Source: Eledone cirrhosa (Eukaryota > Mollusca > Cephalopoda > Octopoda > Eledonidae). Taken from it: a DNA stretch of 64,000 nt. Under the pieces are notes generated by a model, which was given only the letters and a program-made list of their open reading frames with translations, was not told the origin of the DNA and did no database searches. The translations under genes and the position numbers were made by a program. Below are positions 22,549 through 31,784 of this stretch, one piece after another (position 1 is the stretch's first letter; each line of letters opens with the position of its first letter). The stretch is from assembly GCA_964016885.1 (NCBI GenBank), contig OZ024741.1:410225464-410289463 (forward strand), read 5' to 3'.

Positions 22549-22763
22549 ATAGAAATGGCTTCTACAGGACTAGAACTGTTTCATTCAAAGGAAATCATCA
22601 GGAAAGCCAACTGTCATTGTAATACGGTGGTATTTGTATGTTTTCTGGTGGTGATTTTGAGGATGGGTGGAGGTCATTGGCCAAGGGATTTTAAAAAACA
22701 GCAATTCTTTGAAAAAACTGTTTTCAAATGAAACAATTCTAGTCTTGTAGAAGCATTTCTATA
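22549..22763. repeat. Inverted-repeat element with ~37-bp arms
   Basis: 22549-22585 ('atagaaatggcttctacagg...') and 22726-22763 are inverted copies with few mismatches. The same arm, with the adjoining 'tactcaatacattagtaga', occurs at 27357-27425, so this is a dispersed element. Confidence 0.6.
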
Positions 22764-22830
22764 TCAAATTTGTTTACACTCTACTAATGTATTGAGTACC
22801 TTACTTACTGTGGTTATCCTCGATTGAACA

Positions 22831-22897
22831 CATCATCATCATCATCGTTTAACGTCTATCTTCCAGACGTTAAACGATGATGATGATGATGATGATG
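22831..22897. repeat. Tail-facing pair of LINE (GAT)n ends
   Basis: (CAT)n-cgtttaacgtct, a 7-bp centre and agacgttaaacg-(ATG)n form a palindrome. Each arm equals the last 12 bp plus tail of the LINE 3' UTR, in opposite orientations. Confidence 0.75.
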
Positions 22898-22915
22898 CCA
22901 GGACTCACATACATA

Positions 22916-23108
22916 TATATAACGAACGAAGAGTGGTAACGAAGCAGGTGGACCATAACGCACTAGAGTACTCGATACTTTGGGTAGTAGAGTGGGTAAT
23001 AGAAAAATGTTCAGGACCCCGACGGCAGAGCTCAAGCCGTTTCGACGGCTATTTCAGAAATAGCCGTTGAAACGGCTTGAGCTCTGCCGTCGGGGTCCTG
23101 AACATTTT

Positions 23109-23112
<4 letters not shown>
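22916..23112. repeat. Foldback element with 57-bp palindrome
   Basis: 22998-23054 and 23056-23112 are inverted copies around a single centre base ('gacggctatttc' / 'gaaatagccgtt'). The upstream part ('caggtggaccataacgcac', 'gggtagtagagtgggtaata') recurs at 27092-27150. Both copies are embedded in (TA)n. Confidence 0.8.
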
Positions 23113-23169
<57 letters not shown>

Positions 23170-23200
23170 GATATTAAACGTTTAATATTGTTTAATATCG
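23113..23200. repeat. (TA)n tract followed by a small hairpin
   Basis: (TA)n to about 23167, then cgatattaaac/gtttaatatcg inverted arms around a 10-bp centre. A second (TA)n tract lies at about 23290-23316. Confidence 0.8.
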
Positions 23201-23285
23201 TAAAATACTCCAAAATCTGTTGAGTGCTTTTATATCAGTTATAAAATATTTACTCGTTGTAACCCAACATTTTAAATACAACTTT

Positions 23286-23319
<34 letters not shown>

Positions 23320-23439
23320 AATATATGAAATTAACGTTAAGACAGATGCTGCATAATCATATTTATTTGGTTATACGTGACACCCATGCGGATCTATTAT
23401 GTGATCATTACAACAGCACTGATGTGACACAATTATGTG

Positions 23440-23600
23440 CAGGAGTTGAAAGTCCAGAGCTCTGTCAACCAGATTCCACCGTCAAAACATCAATTCATGC
23501 TGCAGAAGACATGTACTGAAGGTGCCACACAGTGGGACCGAATGGGAAACCAGATGGTTGCTAATGTAACTCCTTAACCACACAGCCATGCCGACATCTA
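23440..23600 (-). repeat. tRNA-derived SINE, minus strand, diverged
   Basis: The minus strand starts 'ggcatggctgtgtggttaag', an A-box-like head. Then come 'cattcggtcccactgtgtgg' at the B-box position and 'caccttcagtacatgtcttc'. I recall this layout from an abundant octopus SINE. Confidence 0.6.
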
Positions 23601-23689
23601 TTCCAGAGTCTGTTGCTTTATCAGGTTTGTACTTATCCTGGTTTCTGTGATGTGAAACAACAGAGAATACAAGGCTCCAGCCCAGGACA

Positions 23690-24012
23690 GTAGTCCATCA
23701 CAGGGTTAAAGTCTGTCTTGAACCCAGAGGCTCATCAGGTTGGTGCTTATCCAGGTTTACATGTGTGTGTCAGCTCACACCTATGCAGGTTTAGCTGGCC
23801 TCCTCCAAGGTATATCTCGTTGGAGGTGTCTTGGGTAATTTAATGAGGGGAACCCCAGTCCTATCATCTCATTTCTACAGCTGAGAAAACTGGAGCAACG
23901 TGAAATAAAGTGTCTTGCTCAAGGAAACAATACATCACCCGGTCTGAGAATTGAACTCACAACCTTTCGATTGCAAGCCTAATACTCTAACCACTAAGCC
24001 ATGCGCACTTCG
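23690..24012 (-). repeat. tRNA-derived SINE, minus strand
   Basis: Minus strand: 'catggcttagtggttagagt' (A box), 'gttgtgagttcaattctcag' (B box), then 'ttccttgagcaagacacttt' and a body running toward 23700. The anticodon region is not tRNA-like, so it is a SINE and not a tRNA gene. Confidence 0.65.
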
Positions 24013-24186
24013 TAGCATGAAGTGACTGAAACTACAAGACTCCCCGCTAGACAGGATGCCAGCTTCAGCTAAGTATACTGGAGCATTGTGAAGTGTTTTG
24101 TTCAAGAACACAACACTCAATCCAGGAATTGAACCCACGACATTATGATCGCCAACACTTACCACTAGGCCACACACCTCCACCAT
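24013..24186 (-). repeat. Second tRNA-derived SINE, abutting the previous one
   Basis: Minus strand: 'gtgtggcctagtggtaagtg' (A box), 'gtgggttcaattcctggatt' (B box), 'gttcttgaacaaaacacttc'. It runs directly into the head of the SINE at 24012, so the two form a head-to-tail pair. An 83-codon frame across them is spurious. Confidence 0.65.
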
Positions 24187-24394
24187 GTTACATGATAAAG
24201 GGCTGAGATGTCCACCATATTGTTTACTTCATGTTTATAATTGTAATTTTTTCAATTTTTTATCTGCAATCTATTCGAGTTTTATCTGAGTAGGTAACAA
24301 ATTAGGTGACTAATGAGTTAATTTTCTTTCAGTTTAGCAGCTTATCATTCACTTTTAATTACTGCACAAACTACAGTTTGAGATAGGTGCCAGC
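24187..24394. other. Spacer, no gene seen
   Basis: AT-rich DNA between SINE copies of opposite orientation. Confidence 0.35.
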
Positions 24395-24535
24395 TGTGTG
24401 TTCTGTGTGATTTACAGCTTCACTCGGCAGCCATGCGGTCTCTGGTTCAATCCCTCCCTGTGCTACTTTGGGCAAAGTGTCCAATGACTTGTCACTCTAA
24501 GTTAGTAGATAAAAACTGTGCTGAAACCTGATATA
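24395..24535 (+). repeat. Degenerate SINE, plus strand
   Basis: A B-box-like 'tctctggttcaatccctccc' is followed by 'tgggcaaagtgtccaatgac', the same post-B-box layout as the minus-strand SINEs at 23.4-24.2 kb. The head is poorly preserved. Confidence 0.5.
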
Positions 24536-24563
24536 TACATACATATATATATATATAAACATA

Positions 24564-24690
24564 CTTAAATTTCACTCCCAACTAATTAGTTTCTGAAAGG
24601 GATTAAACGTACTATCCGAAGAGAGCACGGAGAAGCCTTTCGTCATCAGGGAAGTCTATTCTCAGCTAAGTTTCCAGGCAATACGTGGAC
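24564..24690 (-). repeat. Inverted fragment of the 517-bp tandem unit
   Basis: Reverse complement of 25131-25256 with few changes. Because the next direct unit begins with the same end sequence, 24564-24613 and 24691-24740 form 50-bp hairpin arms. Confidence 0.8.
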
Positions 24691-25935
24691 AGTACGTTTA
24701 ATCCCTTTCAGAAACTAATTAGTTGGGAGTGAAATTTAAGTAAGTTAATTTTATAATTTTCTTACTTTACGTTTCTCACATTATTGTTCTGCTACCCCAT
24801 ACATTGAAGCACATAGTTACTAAGACAAAACCTATATATTTGCTAACATAAGTATGCATCTGTGTATATATATGTTACTAGATATACTAATTCTTTATAA
24901 TTATCTCCAAAATTATTTGTCGAGCAAAAATGGCCAAAACTGCTGCTATAGTAACGGTGCGGCTGCTGTCTTACTAACAAACCACTATCCACTGATTGAC
25001 CTCGATGTCACGTGATTGATTCTTTTGAATTTGCCACCGACGCAGAGGCAGTGATTTTATCAATGGCTTGGAATTAGTCCTCGCTTTGCTTTTTCCATCC
25101 ACTGAATTATTTTTGTATAAGTTACCTGTGTCCACGTATTGCCTGGAAACTTAGCTGAGAATAGACTTCCCTGATGACGAAAGGCTTCTCCGTGCTCTCT
25201 TCGGACAGTACGTTTAATCCCTTTCAGAAACTAATTAGTTGGGAGTGAAATTTAAGTAAGTAAGTTAATTTTATAATTTTCTTATTTTACGTCTCTCACA
25301 TTATTGTTCTGCTACCCATGCATTGAACCACATAGTTACTAAGACAAAACCTATATATTTGCTAACATAAGTATGTATCTGTGTATATATATGTTACTAG
25401 ATATACTAATTCTTTATAATTATCTCCAAAATTATTTGTCGAGCAAAAATGGCCAAAACTGCTGCTATAGTAACGGTGCGGCTGCTGTCTTACTAACAAA
25501 CCACTATCCACTGATTGATCTCGATGTCACGTGATTGATTCTTTTGAATTTGCCACCGACGCAGAGGCAGTGATTTTATCAATGGCTTGGAATTAGTCCT
25601 CGCTTTGCTTTTTCCATCCACTGAATTATTTTTGTATAAGTTACCTGTGTCCACGTATTTCCTGGAAACTTAGCTGAGAATAGACTTCCCTGATGACGAA
25701 AGGCTTCTCCGTGCTCTCTTCGGATAGTACGTTTAATCCCTTTCAGAAACTAATTAGTTGGGAGTGAAATTTAAGTAAGTAAGTTAATTTTATAATTTTC
25801 TTATTTTACGTCTCTCACATTATTGTTCTGCTACCTCATGCATTGAACCACATAGTTACTAAGGCAAAACCTATATATTTGCTAACATAAGTATGCATCT
25901 GTGTATATATATGTTACTAGATATACTAATTCTTT
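24691..25935 (+). repeat. 517-bp tandem duplication, about 2.4 units
   Basis: The unit start 'agtacgtttaatccctttca' occurs at 24691, 25207 and 25726 (periods 516 and 519). The first two units are nearly identical, including 'gagcaaaaatggccaaaact' and 'cgatgtcacgtgattgattc'. The third stops in (TA)n. No ORF is conserved through it. It could be a tandemly amplified, unclassified transposable element. Confidence 0.85.
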
Positions 25936-25948
25936 ATATAAACATATA

Positions 25949-25953
<5 letters not shown>

Positions 25954-26028
<75 letters not shown>

Positions 26029-26035
26029 TATATAT
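25954..26035. repeat. (TA)n microsatellite
   Basis: Long TA run that ends the 517-bp tandem block and precedes the Penelope-like fragment. Confidence 0.95.
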
Positions 26036-26044
26036 ATGTATGTC

Positions 26045-26530
26045 CAATTGCCTTCGCATGGCTTCCTGCTTCATCTAGCGTGGATATCCCCCCACCCTGA
26101 CCCAAGCTGCTCTCACCCATTCCTGTGAAACAGACCGCACCACAGTCCTCTCACCTCACCCCGCCCTCCCAACACTCCTGTTCCTTTCCCTCTCACCTAC
26201 CACCCATCACCCTACCACTCCAGTGACATATCCTCCGTTCCTTTAGCATCCTCTCTTCTGACCCCATCACTTTTCGCTTTTTTCAAAACCCAACCATTAC
26301 TGCTTTTAAGCTCGCCCGCAACCCCCGCGACCTCCTGGTTCGCTGTTCCTTTTCTTCCTCTCCCACGATTCCACCCGGCTCTTATCCTTGTTCCCGTTCC
26401 CACTGCAACACTTGTCCCTTTATTTCCACCCTCACCACTCTTACAGGCCCTAACGGGTCTTTCCGTATCCGCCATTCCTTCACCTGCACATCCACCCACG
26501 TTGTCTATGCTCTCCGGTGGTGTGTGTGTT
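26045..26530 (+). pseudogene. Penelope-like retroelement fragment (RT C-terminus/linker)
   Basis: Frame-shifted translation yields a series of blocks in the order known for the end of the Penelope-like RT and its linker. They are '[14 protein letters not shown]' (about 26080), 'PFPLTYHPS' (about 26187), 'HILRSFSILSSDP' (about 26226), 'ARNPRDLLVRCSF' (about 26312), 'CNTCPFISTLTTLTGPNGSF' (about 26404) and 'IRHSFTCTSTHVVYAL' (about 26466). The last block is where a GIY-YIG endonuclease normally begins, but the sequence breaks off after 'VVYALRW' at about 26520, so the endonuclease is missing. A frameshift near 26215 and a stop near 26077 show decay. The upstream catalytic RT core is also absent. 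The 135-codon minus-strand frame here is a shadow of this fragment. Confidence 0.75.
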
Positions 26531-27290
<760 letters not shown>

Positions 27291-27339
27291 TGTATAAGTG
27301 TGTGTGTATGTGTGTATGTGAGTCGAATTCAATCGGGGG

Positions 27340-27440
27340 TAACAACAGTAAGTGAAGTACTCAATACATTAGTAGAATATATATAAAACTTAATATAGAA
27401 ATGGCTTCTACAGGATTAGAATTGTTTCATTCATAAGAAA
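27340..27440 (+). repeat. Single arm of the 22.5-kb inverted-repeat element
   Basis: 'agtgaagtactcaatacatt' and 'agaaatggcttctacaggat' correspond to the arms at 22549-22585 and 22726-22795. No second arm is seen here. Confidence 0.6.
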
Positions 27441-27464
27441 TCAAGCAAAAACGAAATCTACTGA

Positions 27465-27735
27465 ATCATCCTCGTTTAACGTCCACTTTCCACGCTAGCA
27501 TGGGTTAGACGCGAGTTGTCCCACTTGAGGCAAAGTTGGTCGGGTGACCGTGTCGCGCTCATATAGGACTATCTGGCAGGTTTTCTACGGCTGGATGCCC
27601 TTCCTATCACCAACCACATTTACAGTGTGGAACTGGGAGGTTTTTACCGTGTAACCCACACGGCCACATTACAGCGTGGACTGTGTGTTTTTTCTCGTGA
27701 CACCTACACGATCTCGATCTCGATCTCATTTATCT
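27465..27735 (-). mobile_element. 5'-truncated LINE 3'-UTR copy, minus strand
   Basis: Read on the minus strand from about 27735: 'gagatcgtgtaggtgtcacg', 'cagtccacgctgtaatgtgg', 'acacggtaaaaacctcccag', 'ggttggtgataggaagggca', 'aacccatgctagcgtggaaa', 'gtggacgttaaacgaggatg'. Closest in layout to the 3' UTR of the LINE at 34754-37388, including its 'gagatcgtgtaggtgtcacg' module. Confidence 0.85.
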
Positions 27736-27910
27736 CATTTATATGGACTGGATGTTGGGGTACCAACTTTATAGAGAGAGGGTGGTGTTGATGGGAGTGG
27801 AAGGATAGGGTAGGGGTAGTGGATTGGGGTGTATATTTGGTTAAGAGGTGCCTACTGACTGTAGGTTTCGCTTTGTACATAGGCAAGGTAGGTCTTCTGT
27901 ATTACTGCGT

Positions 27911-27991
<81 letters not shown>
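27736..27991. other. Spacer then (TA)n tract (27917-27991)
   Basis: The G-rich strand at 27770-27850 shows no ORF of note. The (TA)n tract directly abuts the TIR element that follows. Confidence 0.6.
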
Positions 27992-27995
<4 letters not shown>

Positions 27996-28622
27996 CAATA
28001 TGTTGAATAGGTAACACACCAGAGAGAGATATACAGTGCGCTATCAATAAAACAGGGAAAAAACCACCAGTGTATGGAATCTATAACCTATGAAAGGCAG
28101 TCTATAGACACGATAATTAAAAATATAAATTAAAGCGTAAATAAATACCTCTATAACTATATAACACACGTACAAATCCAAAGATACTAATCCAAAGATA
28201 TGTTTCACCAGTAATTTGTTGAAAGAAATGGGTTAGCCTCGGTTCATCAGCTATACAAGGCTATACAATTCAGACAACACTAAGAGAATTTTAAAAGTGA
28301 CTGTCCAGCTACACGTGGGAGAGAGAAGTCACAGCGTGTTTAAGGGCAGTGAACCAGTGGCCTGGGAAAGAAGAACTGCTAGAAACGGCAGCCCAAAGCC
28401 ACTCAGAGAAGTGTGCTCAACCAAACCGAGGTAGGAAAGTCTGTTATTAGGAGCGAAATAGAGAGGTATTTATTTACGTTTTAATTTATATTTTTAATTA
28501 TCGTGTCTATAGTCTGCCTTTCATAGGTTATAGATTCAGTACACTGGTGGTTTTTTCCCTGTTTTATTAATAGCGCACTGTATATCTCTCTCTGGTGTGT
28601 TACCTTTTCATAATATTGTATT
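27992..28622. mobile_element. TIR element (MITE-like), ~163-bp terminal inverted repeats
   Basis: 27992-28154 and 28458-28622 are inverted copies with few mismatches. Shared words in order are 'ggtaacacaccagagagaga', 'tatacagtgcgctat', 'aaaaccaccagtgta' and 'acacgataattaaaaatata'. The ~300-bp core carries no transposase ORF. The left end lies in (TA)n. Superfamily not determined. Confidence 0.82.
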
Positions 28623-28719
28623 TTAAAGAGCTCAAGATTTCTTCTCCTTTGAGTACATTATTTACAGGGAATAGCGAGGGCCTATGCCTCCGTTAATTTA
28701 TCGTGATATATATATATAT

Positions 28720-29210
28720 TGTGCCAACTCCATGGCCTCCATGTACTCTATTGAAGCCGTCGCAGTGTTTACCTACGTGTCCGTTAAAATCCCCTGCAAT
28801 GATTAGGAAGTCCTTGTCGTCTGTTAGAGCAGTAGTGTGTATTAGGGACTCGTAAAACCTATCCTTAAGTTCGTCTGGCAGCCCCGATTGGGGTGCGTAA
28901 GCTGATATTATTGTGGTAATTGTCTTATTCAGGACTAGTCTGAGTTTAATGATTCTTGCATTTACCCTGTACACTGAGATTACTTTATCTACCCACTTGT
29001 CAGCTAATAGTATACCTACACCACCCATCCCATCGTCATTTCCCACCCAGAAAAATTTGTAGCACTGGCTTTTTCCTACAAGGACTCTAGCAGACCCTCC
29101 TCTCCATCTAGTCTCTTGCACACAGCATACATCAACTTCCTTTCGCTCTAGCATTTCTACGATTTCTCCTGCTCTTCCTTTCATTGAGCCTACATTGATG
29201 GTACCAACTC
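28720..29210 (-). CDS. LINE apurinic-like endonuclease, N-terminal half (inverted segment)
   Basis: About 163 codons encode the first part of an exonuclease-endonuclease-phosphatase (APE-type) domain, which nicks target DNA to prime reverse transcription. Visible motifs in order are 'LRVGTINVGSM' at the N-terminus, 'VDVCCVQETRW' with the metal-binding Glu, 'GVGILLADKWVDKV', 'ISAYAPQSGLPDE' and 'FLIIAGDFNGHVGK' with the GDFN catalytic motif. The segment ends at 'HGVGT', exactly where the plus-strand part begins. No stop interrupts it. The true initiator Met is not visible: the ATG at 29241-29239 lies in filler DNA at the inversion junction. Because the segment is inverted, it cannot be translated together with the RT. 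Confidence 0.85.
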
Positions 29211-29235
29211 GGAGTGAGGAAGGATTCAGACTTCT
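29211..29235. repeat. 25-bp filler at the inversion junction (copy of 29242-29266)
   Basis: 'ggagtgaggaaggattcaga' plus cttct duplicates 29242-29266 with one mismatch. It sits precisely between the inverted and sense parts of the LINE and looks like templated filler made during integration. Confidence 0.85.
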
Positions 29236-29237
29236 CA

Positions 29238-31784
29238 ACAAGGAATGAGGAAGGATTCAGACTTCTAGAATTCTGCGACGCCAATGACATGTCGATATGT
29301 AACACAAACTTTAAAAAACCCGACAACCACCTGATCACCTATAGATCAGGGGAGCACTCTAGTCAGTTAGATTTTATCCTCATCAGAGGACGTGACAGAT
29401 GGACGGTCGTAAACACAAAAGCCTTCCCTAGTGAGGAATGTACATCCCAACATAGCTTAGTTGTCAGCGACCTCACGGTCAGAACTAGACGAGCCCTGAA
29501 ACAGAGGCCAACCTGGAGAAGAAAGATCTGGAAGCTGAAAGTCCCCTCAACCAGTAACAGATTTAAAGATATTTTACTCAACGCCTACGACAGTAAAGAA
29601 GAACAGATAGAGACATTTAACGTAGAAGAGAACTGGGAGTTCCTAAAAAATAACTTACTAGAGGCGACGGATGAGGTTTGTGGCTGGAGTAAGACCTCAA
29701 GCAGGAGGAGAGTGACTTGGTGGTGGAACAATAAGGTAGATGAAGCAGTCAAGGCCAAGAGACAGGCATGGAAAGAATGGAAGAACGGGGGGAGCAGGGT
29801 ACATTACATAGAGACCAAGAGGGAAGCTAGGCGACAAGTATACTTAGCTAGGAGGGAAGCAGAGGATAGAAAATTCAAGCATGTTTTACAACGTGAGGAC
29901 CAGAAACAGGAGGTATTCAAGATTGCGAGGCAGTGTGTCAGAGATAGTTGTGATGTCATTGGAGAGAAGTGTATCCGGAATGATAAAGGTGAGCTTGCCC
30001 TCACAAGTGCTGAGAAGAAAGATGCATGGAAGAGTCATTATGATAGATTACTAAATGAGGAGAATGCATGGGAAGAAGAGACCCTACCCCACGTAGACCC
30101 TATAGAGGGACCAGCAGTACAAGTCAGCGGCAGCGTAGTAAGTAAGGCAATCAGAGATATGAAGATAGGGAAGGCAACCGGTCCATCGGGTATAGCTGCC
30201 GAGATGCTGAAGGCATCTGGGTCTGTAGGTCACACTATAACCACACGTATCGTTAACCAGGTAATACTAGAGGGGGCCATACCAAAAGATTGGTGCAGTA
30301 GCATCATTGTCAACTGCTACAAAGGTAAAGGCGATGCACTAGATAGAGGAAACTATAGAGGTATAAAGTTGATGGACCAGGTCATGAAAGTAACAGAAAG
30401 AGTTATAGCACAGCTGATTAGGGACCGGGTGAATATAGACGAGATGCAATTTGGGTTTGTTCCAGGGAAAGGCACCACTGATGCGCTCTTCCTTGTGAGG
30501 CAATTACAGGAAAAGTACCTAGCTAAAAGTAAGCCACTCTACTTGGCATTTGTCGACCTTGAGAAAGCCTTTGACAGAGTTCCACGTGCAGTAATCTGGT
30601 GGGCTCTTAGAAAACTAGGAGTAGATGAATGGCTTGTGAAAGCGGTACAAGCCATGTATAGGGGAGCAGTCAGCAAAGTTAGGATTGGCAATGAGTATAG
30701 CGAGGAATTTAGCGTACAGGTTGGGGTCCACCAGGGCTCTGTTCTTAGCCCTCTCCTGTTCATCATAGTCCTGCAGGCAATAACGGAGGAGTTTAAGACC
30801 GGATGCCCATGGGAACTCCTGTATGCTGATGACCTCGCACTCATAGCTGAATCTATGGTAGAACTAGAGAATAAATTCCAAACCTGGAAGCAGGGACTAG
30901 AGAGAAAGGGCCTCAAAGTCAACATGACAAAGACTAAGGTCCTTATAAGTAGACGAGAAAACAGAACCCAGATCCCCTCAGGGAAATGGCCTTGCTCAGT
31001 ATGTAGGAAAGGTGTAGGTAGGAACTCCATTCTTTGCCCCAAATGCAAACAATGGGTACACAAGAGATGTAGCGGGATCTCAGGAAGCTTAATTAAGAAT
31101 GTAGGATTCACATGCAGCAGCTGTGCTGAAACAGCAAGCAAACAGCCACAGGAAACAAGTACCACCAATCTCTGGGAGGGCCCTGTAGAAACAGTAGACA
31201 GCTTCTGCTACCTAGGTGACCGAATTAGCAACGGAGGTGGGTGCTCAGAAAGTACAATAACTAGGGTAAGAACGGGATGGAAGAAGTTTAGGGAACTACT
31301 ACCACTGCTAGCTGCAAAAGGCTTCTCCCTCAGAATGAAAGGCAGACTGTATGATGCGTGTATCCGAACAGCGATGTTGCATGGTAGTGAGACCTGGGCG
31401 CTGAAGGTGGAAGACTTACGTAGATTAGAGAGAAACGAAGCCTGCATGCTCCGATGGATGTGTAACAGTAATATACGTGAACGACAAAGCATAAATGAAT
31501 TGAGAGAGAGACTGAGCATAAGAGGAATCAAATGCTGCGTGCAGGAGAGGCGGTTACGCTGGTATGGACATGTGATGCGTATGAAGGATGACAGCTGCAT
31601 AAAAAGGTGCAGAGCACTAGAAGTTGATGGAAACCGCGGAGTGGGGAGACCCAAGATGACTTGGGATGAGGTGATAAAAGCCGACCTTACCCAACTACAC
31701 CTCTCAAAGTCAATGACACACGACCGTGACTTCTGGCGTCACGCAGTAATACAGGGTACCCGACCTCCCATGGGTACATGCTGA
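29238..31784 (+). CDS. LINE polyprotein: endonuclease C-half, RT, PHD-like finger, C-terminal domain
   Basis: The open frame runs 29214-31784 (856 codons), but authentic element coding starts at Thr9 (29238), because the Met lies in junction filler. Residues 9-90 complete the endonuclease ('HLITYRSG', 'SSQLDFIL' with Asp53, 'SQHSLVVSDL'). The RT follows: 'GFVPGKGTTDALF', motif A 'FVDLEKAFDRV' (Asp448, Asp454), motif B 'HQGSVLSPLL' (506 on) and motif C YADD at 537-540, so the catalytic residues are intact. After the RT, C594-x2-C597-x10-C608-x2-C611-x4-H616-x2-C619-x14-C634-x2-C637 forms a C4HC3 finger like a PHD domain. The C-terminal part holds 'VDSFCYLGDRISNGGGCSES' and 'RRLRWYGHVMRM', typical of this LINE type. 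There is no frameshift or stop, suggesting recent insertion. The inverted 5' part makes this copy non-functional as a whole. Confidence 0.9.
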   Translation, partial: TRNEEGFRLLEFCDANDMSICNTNFKKPDNHLITYRSGEHSSQLDFILIRGRDRWTVVNTKAFPSEECTSQHSLVVSDLTVRTRRALKQRPTWRRKIWKLKVPSTSNRFKDILLNAYDSKEEQIETFNVEENWEFLKNNLLEATDEVCGWSKTSSRRRVTWWWNNKVDEAVKAKRQAWKEWKNGGSRVHYIETKREARRQVYLARREAEDRKFKHVLQREDQKQEVFKIARQCVRDSCDVIGEKCIRNDKGELALTSAEKKDAWKSHYDRLLNEENAWEEETLPHVDPIEGPAVQVSGSVVSKAIRDMKIGKATGPSGIAAEMLKASGSVGHTITTRIVNQVILEGAIPKDWCSSIIVNCYKGKGDALDRGNYRGIKLMDQVMKVTERVIAQLIRDRVNIDEMQFGFVPGKGTTDALFLVRQLQEKYLAKSKPLYLAFVDLEKAFDRVPRAVIWWALRKLGVDEWLVKAVQAMYRGAVSKVRIGNEYSEEFSVQVGVHQGSVLSPLLFIIVLQAITEEFKTGCPWELLYADDLALIAESMVELENKFQTWKQGLERKGLKVNMTKTKVLISRRENRTQIPSGKWPCSVCRKGVGRNSILCPKCKQWVHKRCSGISGSLIKNVGFTCSSCAETASKQPQETSTTNLWEGPVETVDSFCYLGDRISNGGGCSESTITRVRTGWKKFRELLPLLAAKGFSLRMKGRLYDACIRTAMLHGSETWALKVEDLRRLERNEACMLRWMCNSNIRERQSINELRERLSIRGIKCCVQERRLRWYGHVMRMKDDSCIKRCRALEVDGNRGVGRPKMTWDEVIKADLTQLHLSKSMTHDRDFWRHAVIQGTRPPMGTC

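Noticed and set aside
23935..24186. 83-codon minus-strand ORF 'MVEVCGLVVSVGD...'
   Set aside because: Lies entirely across two tRNA-like SINE heads; translation of A/B-box sequence.
30539..31168. 209-codon minus-strand ORF inside the LINE
   Set aside because: Shadow of the RT reading frame on the opposite strand, with no motif of its own.
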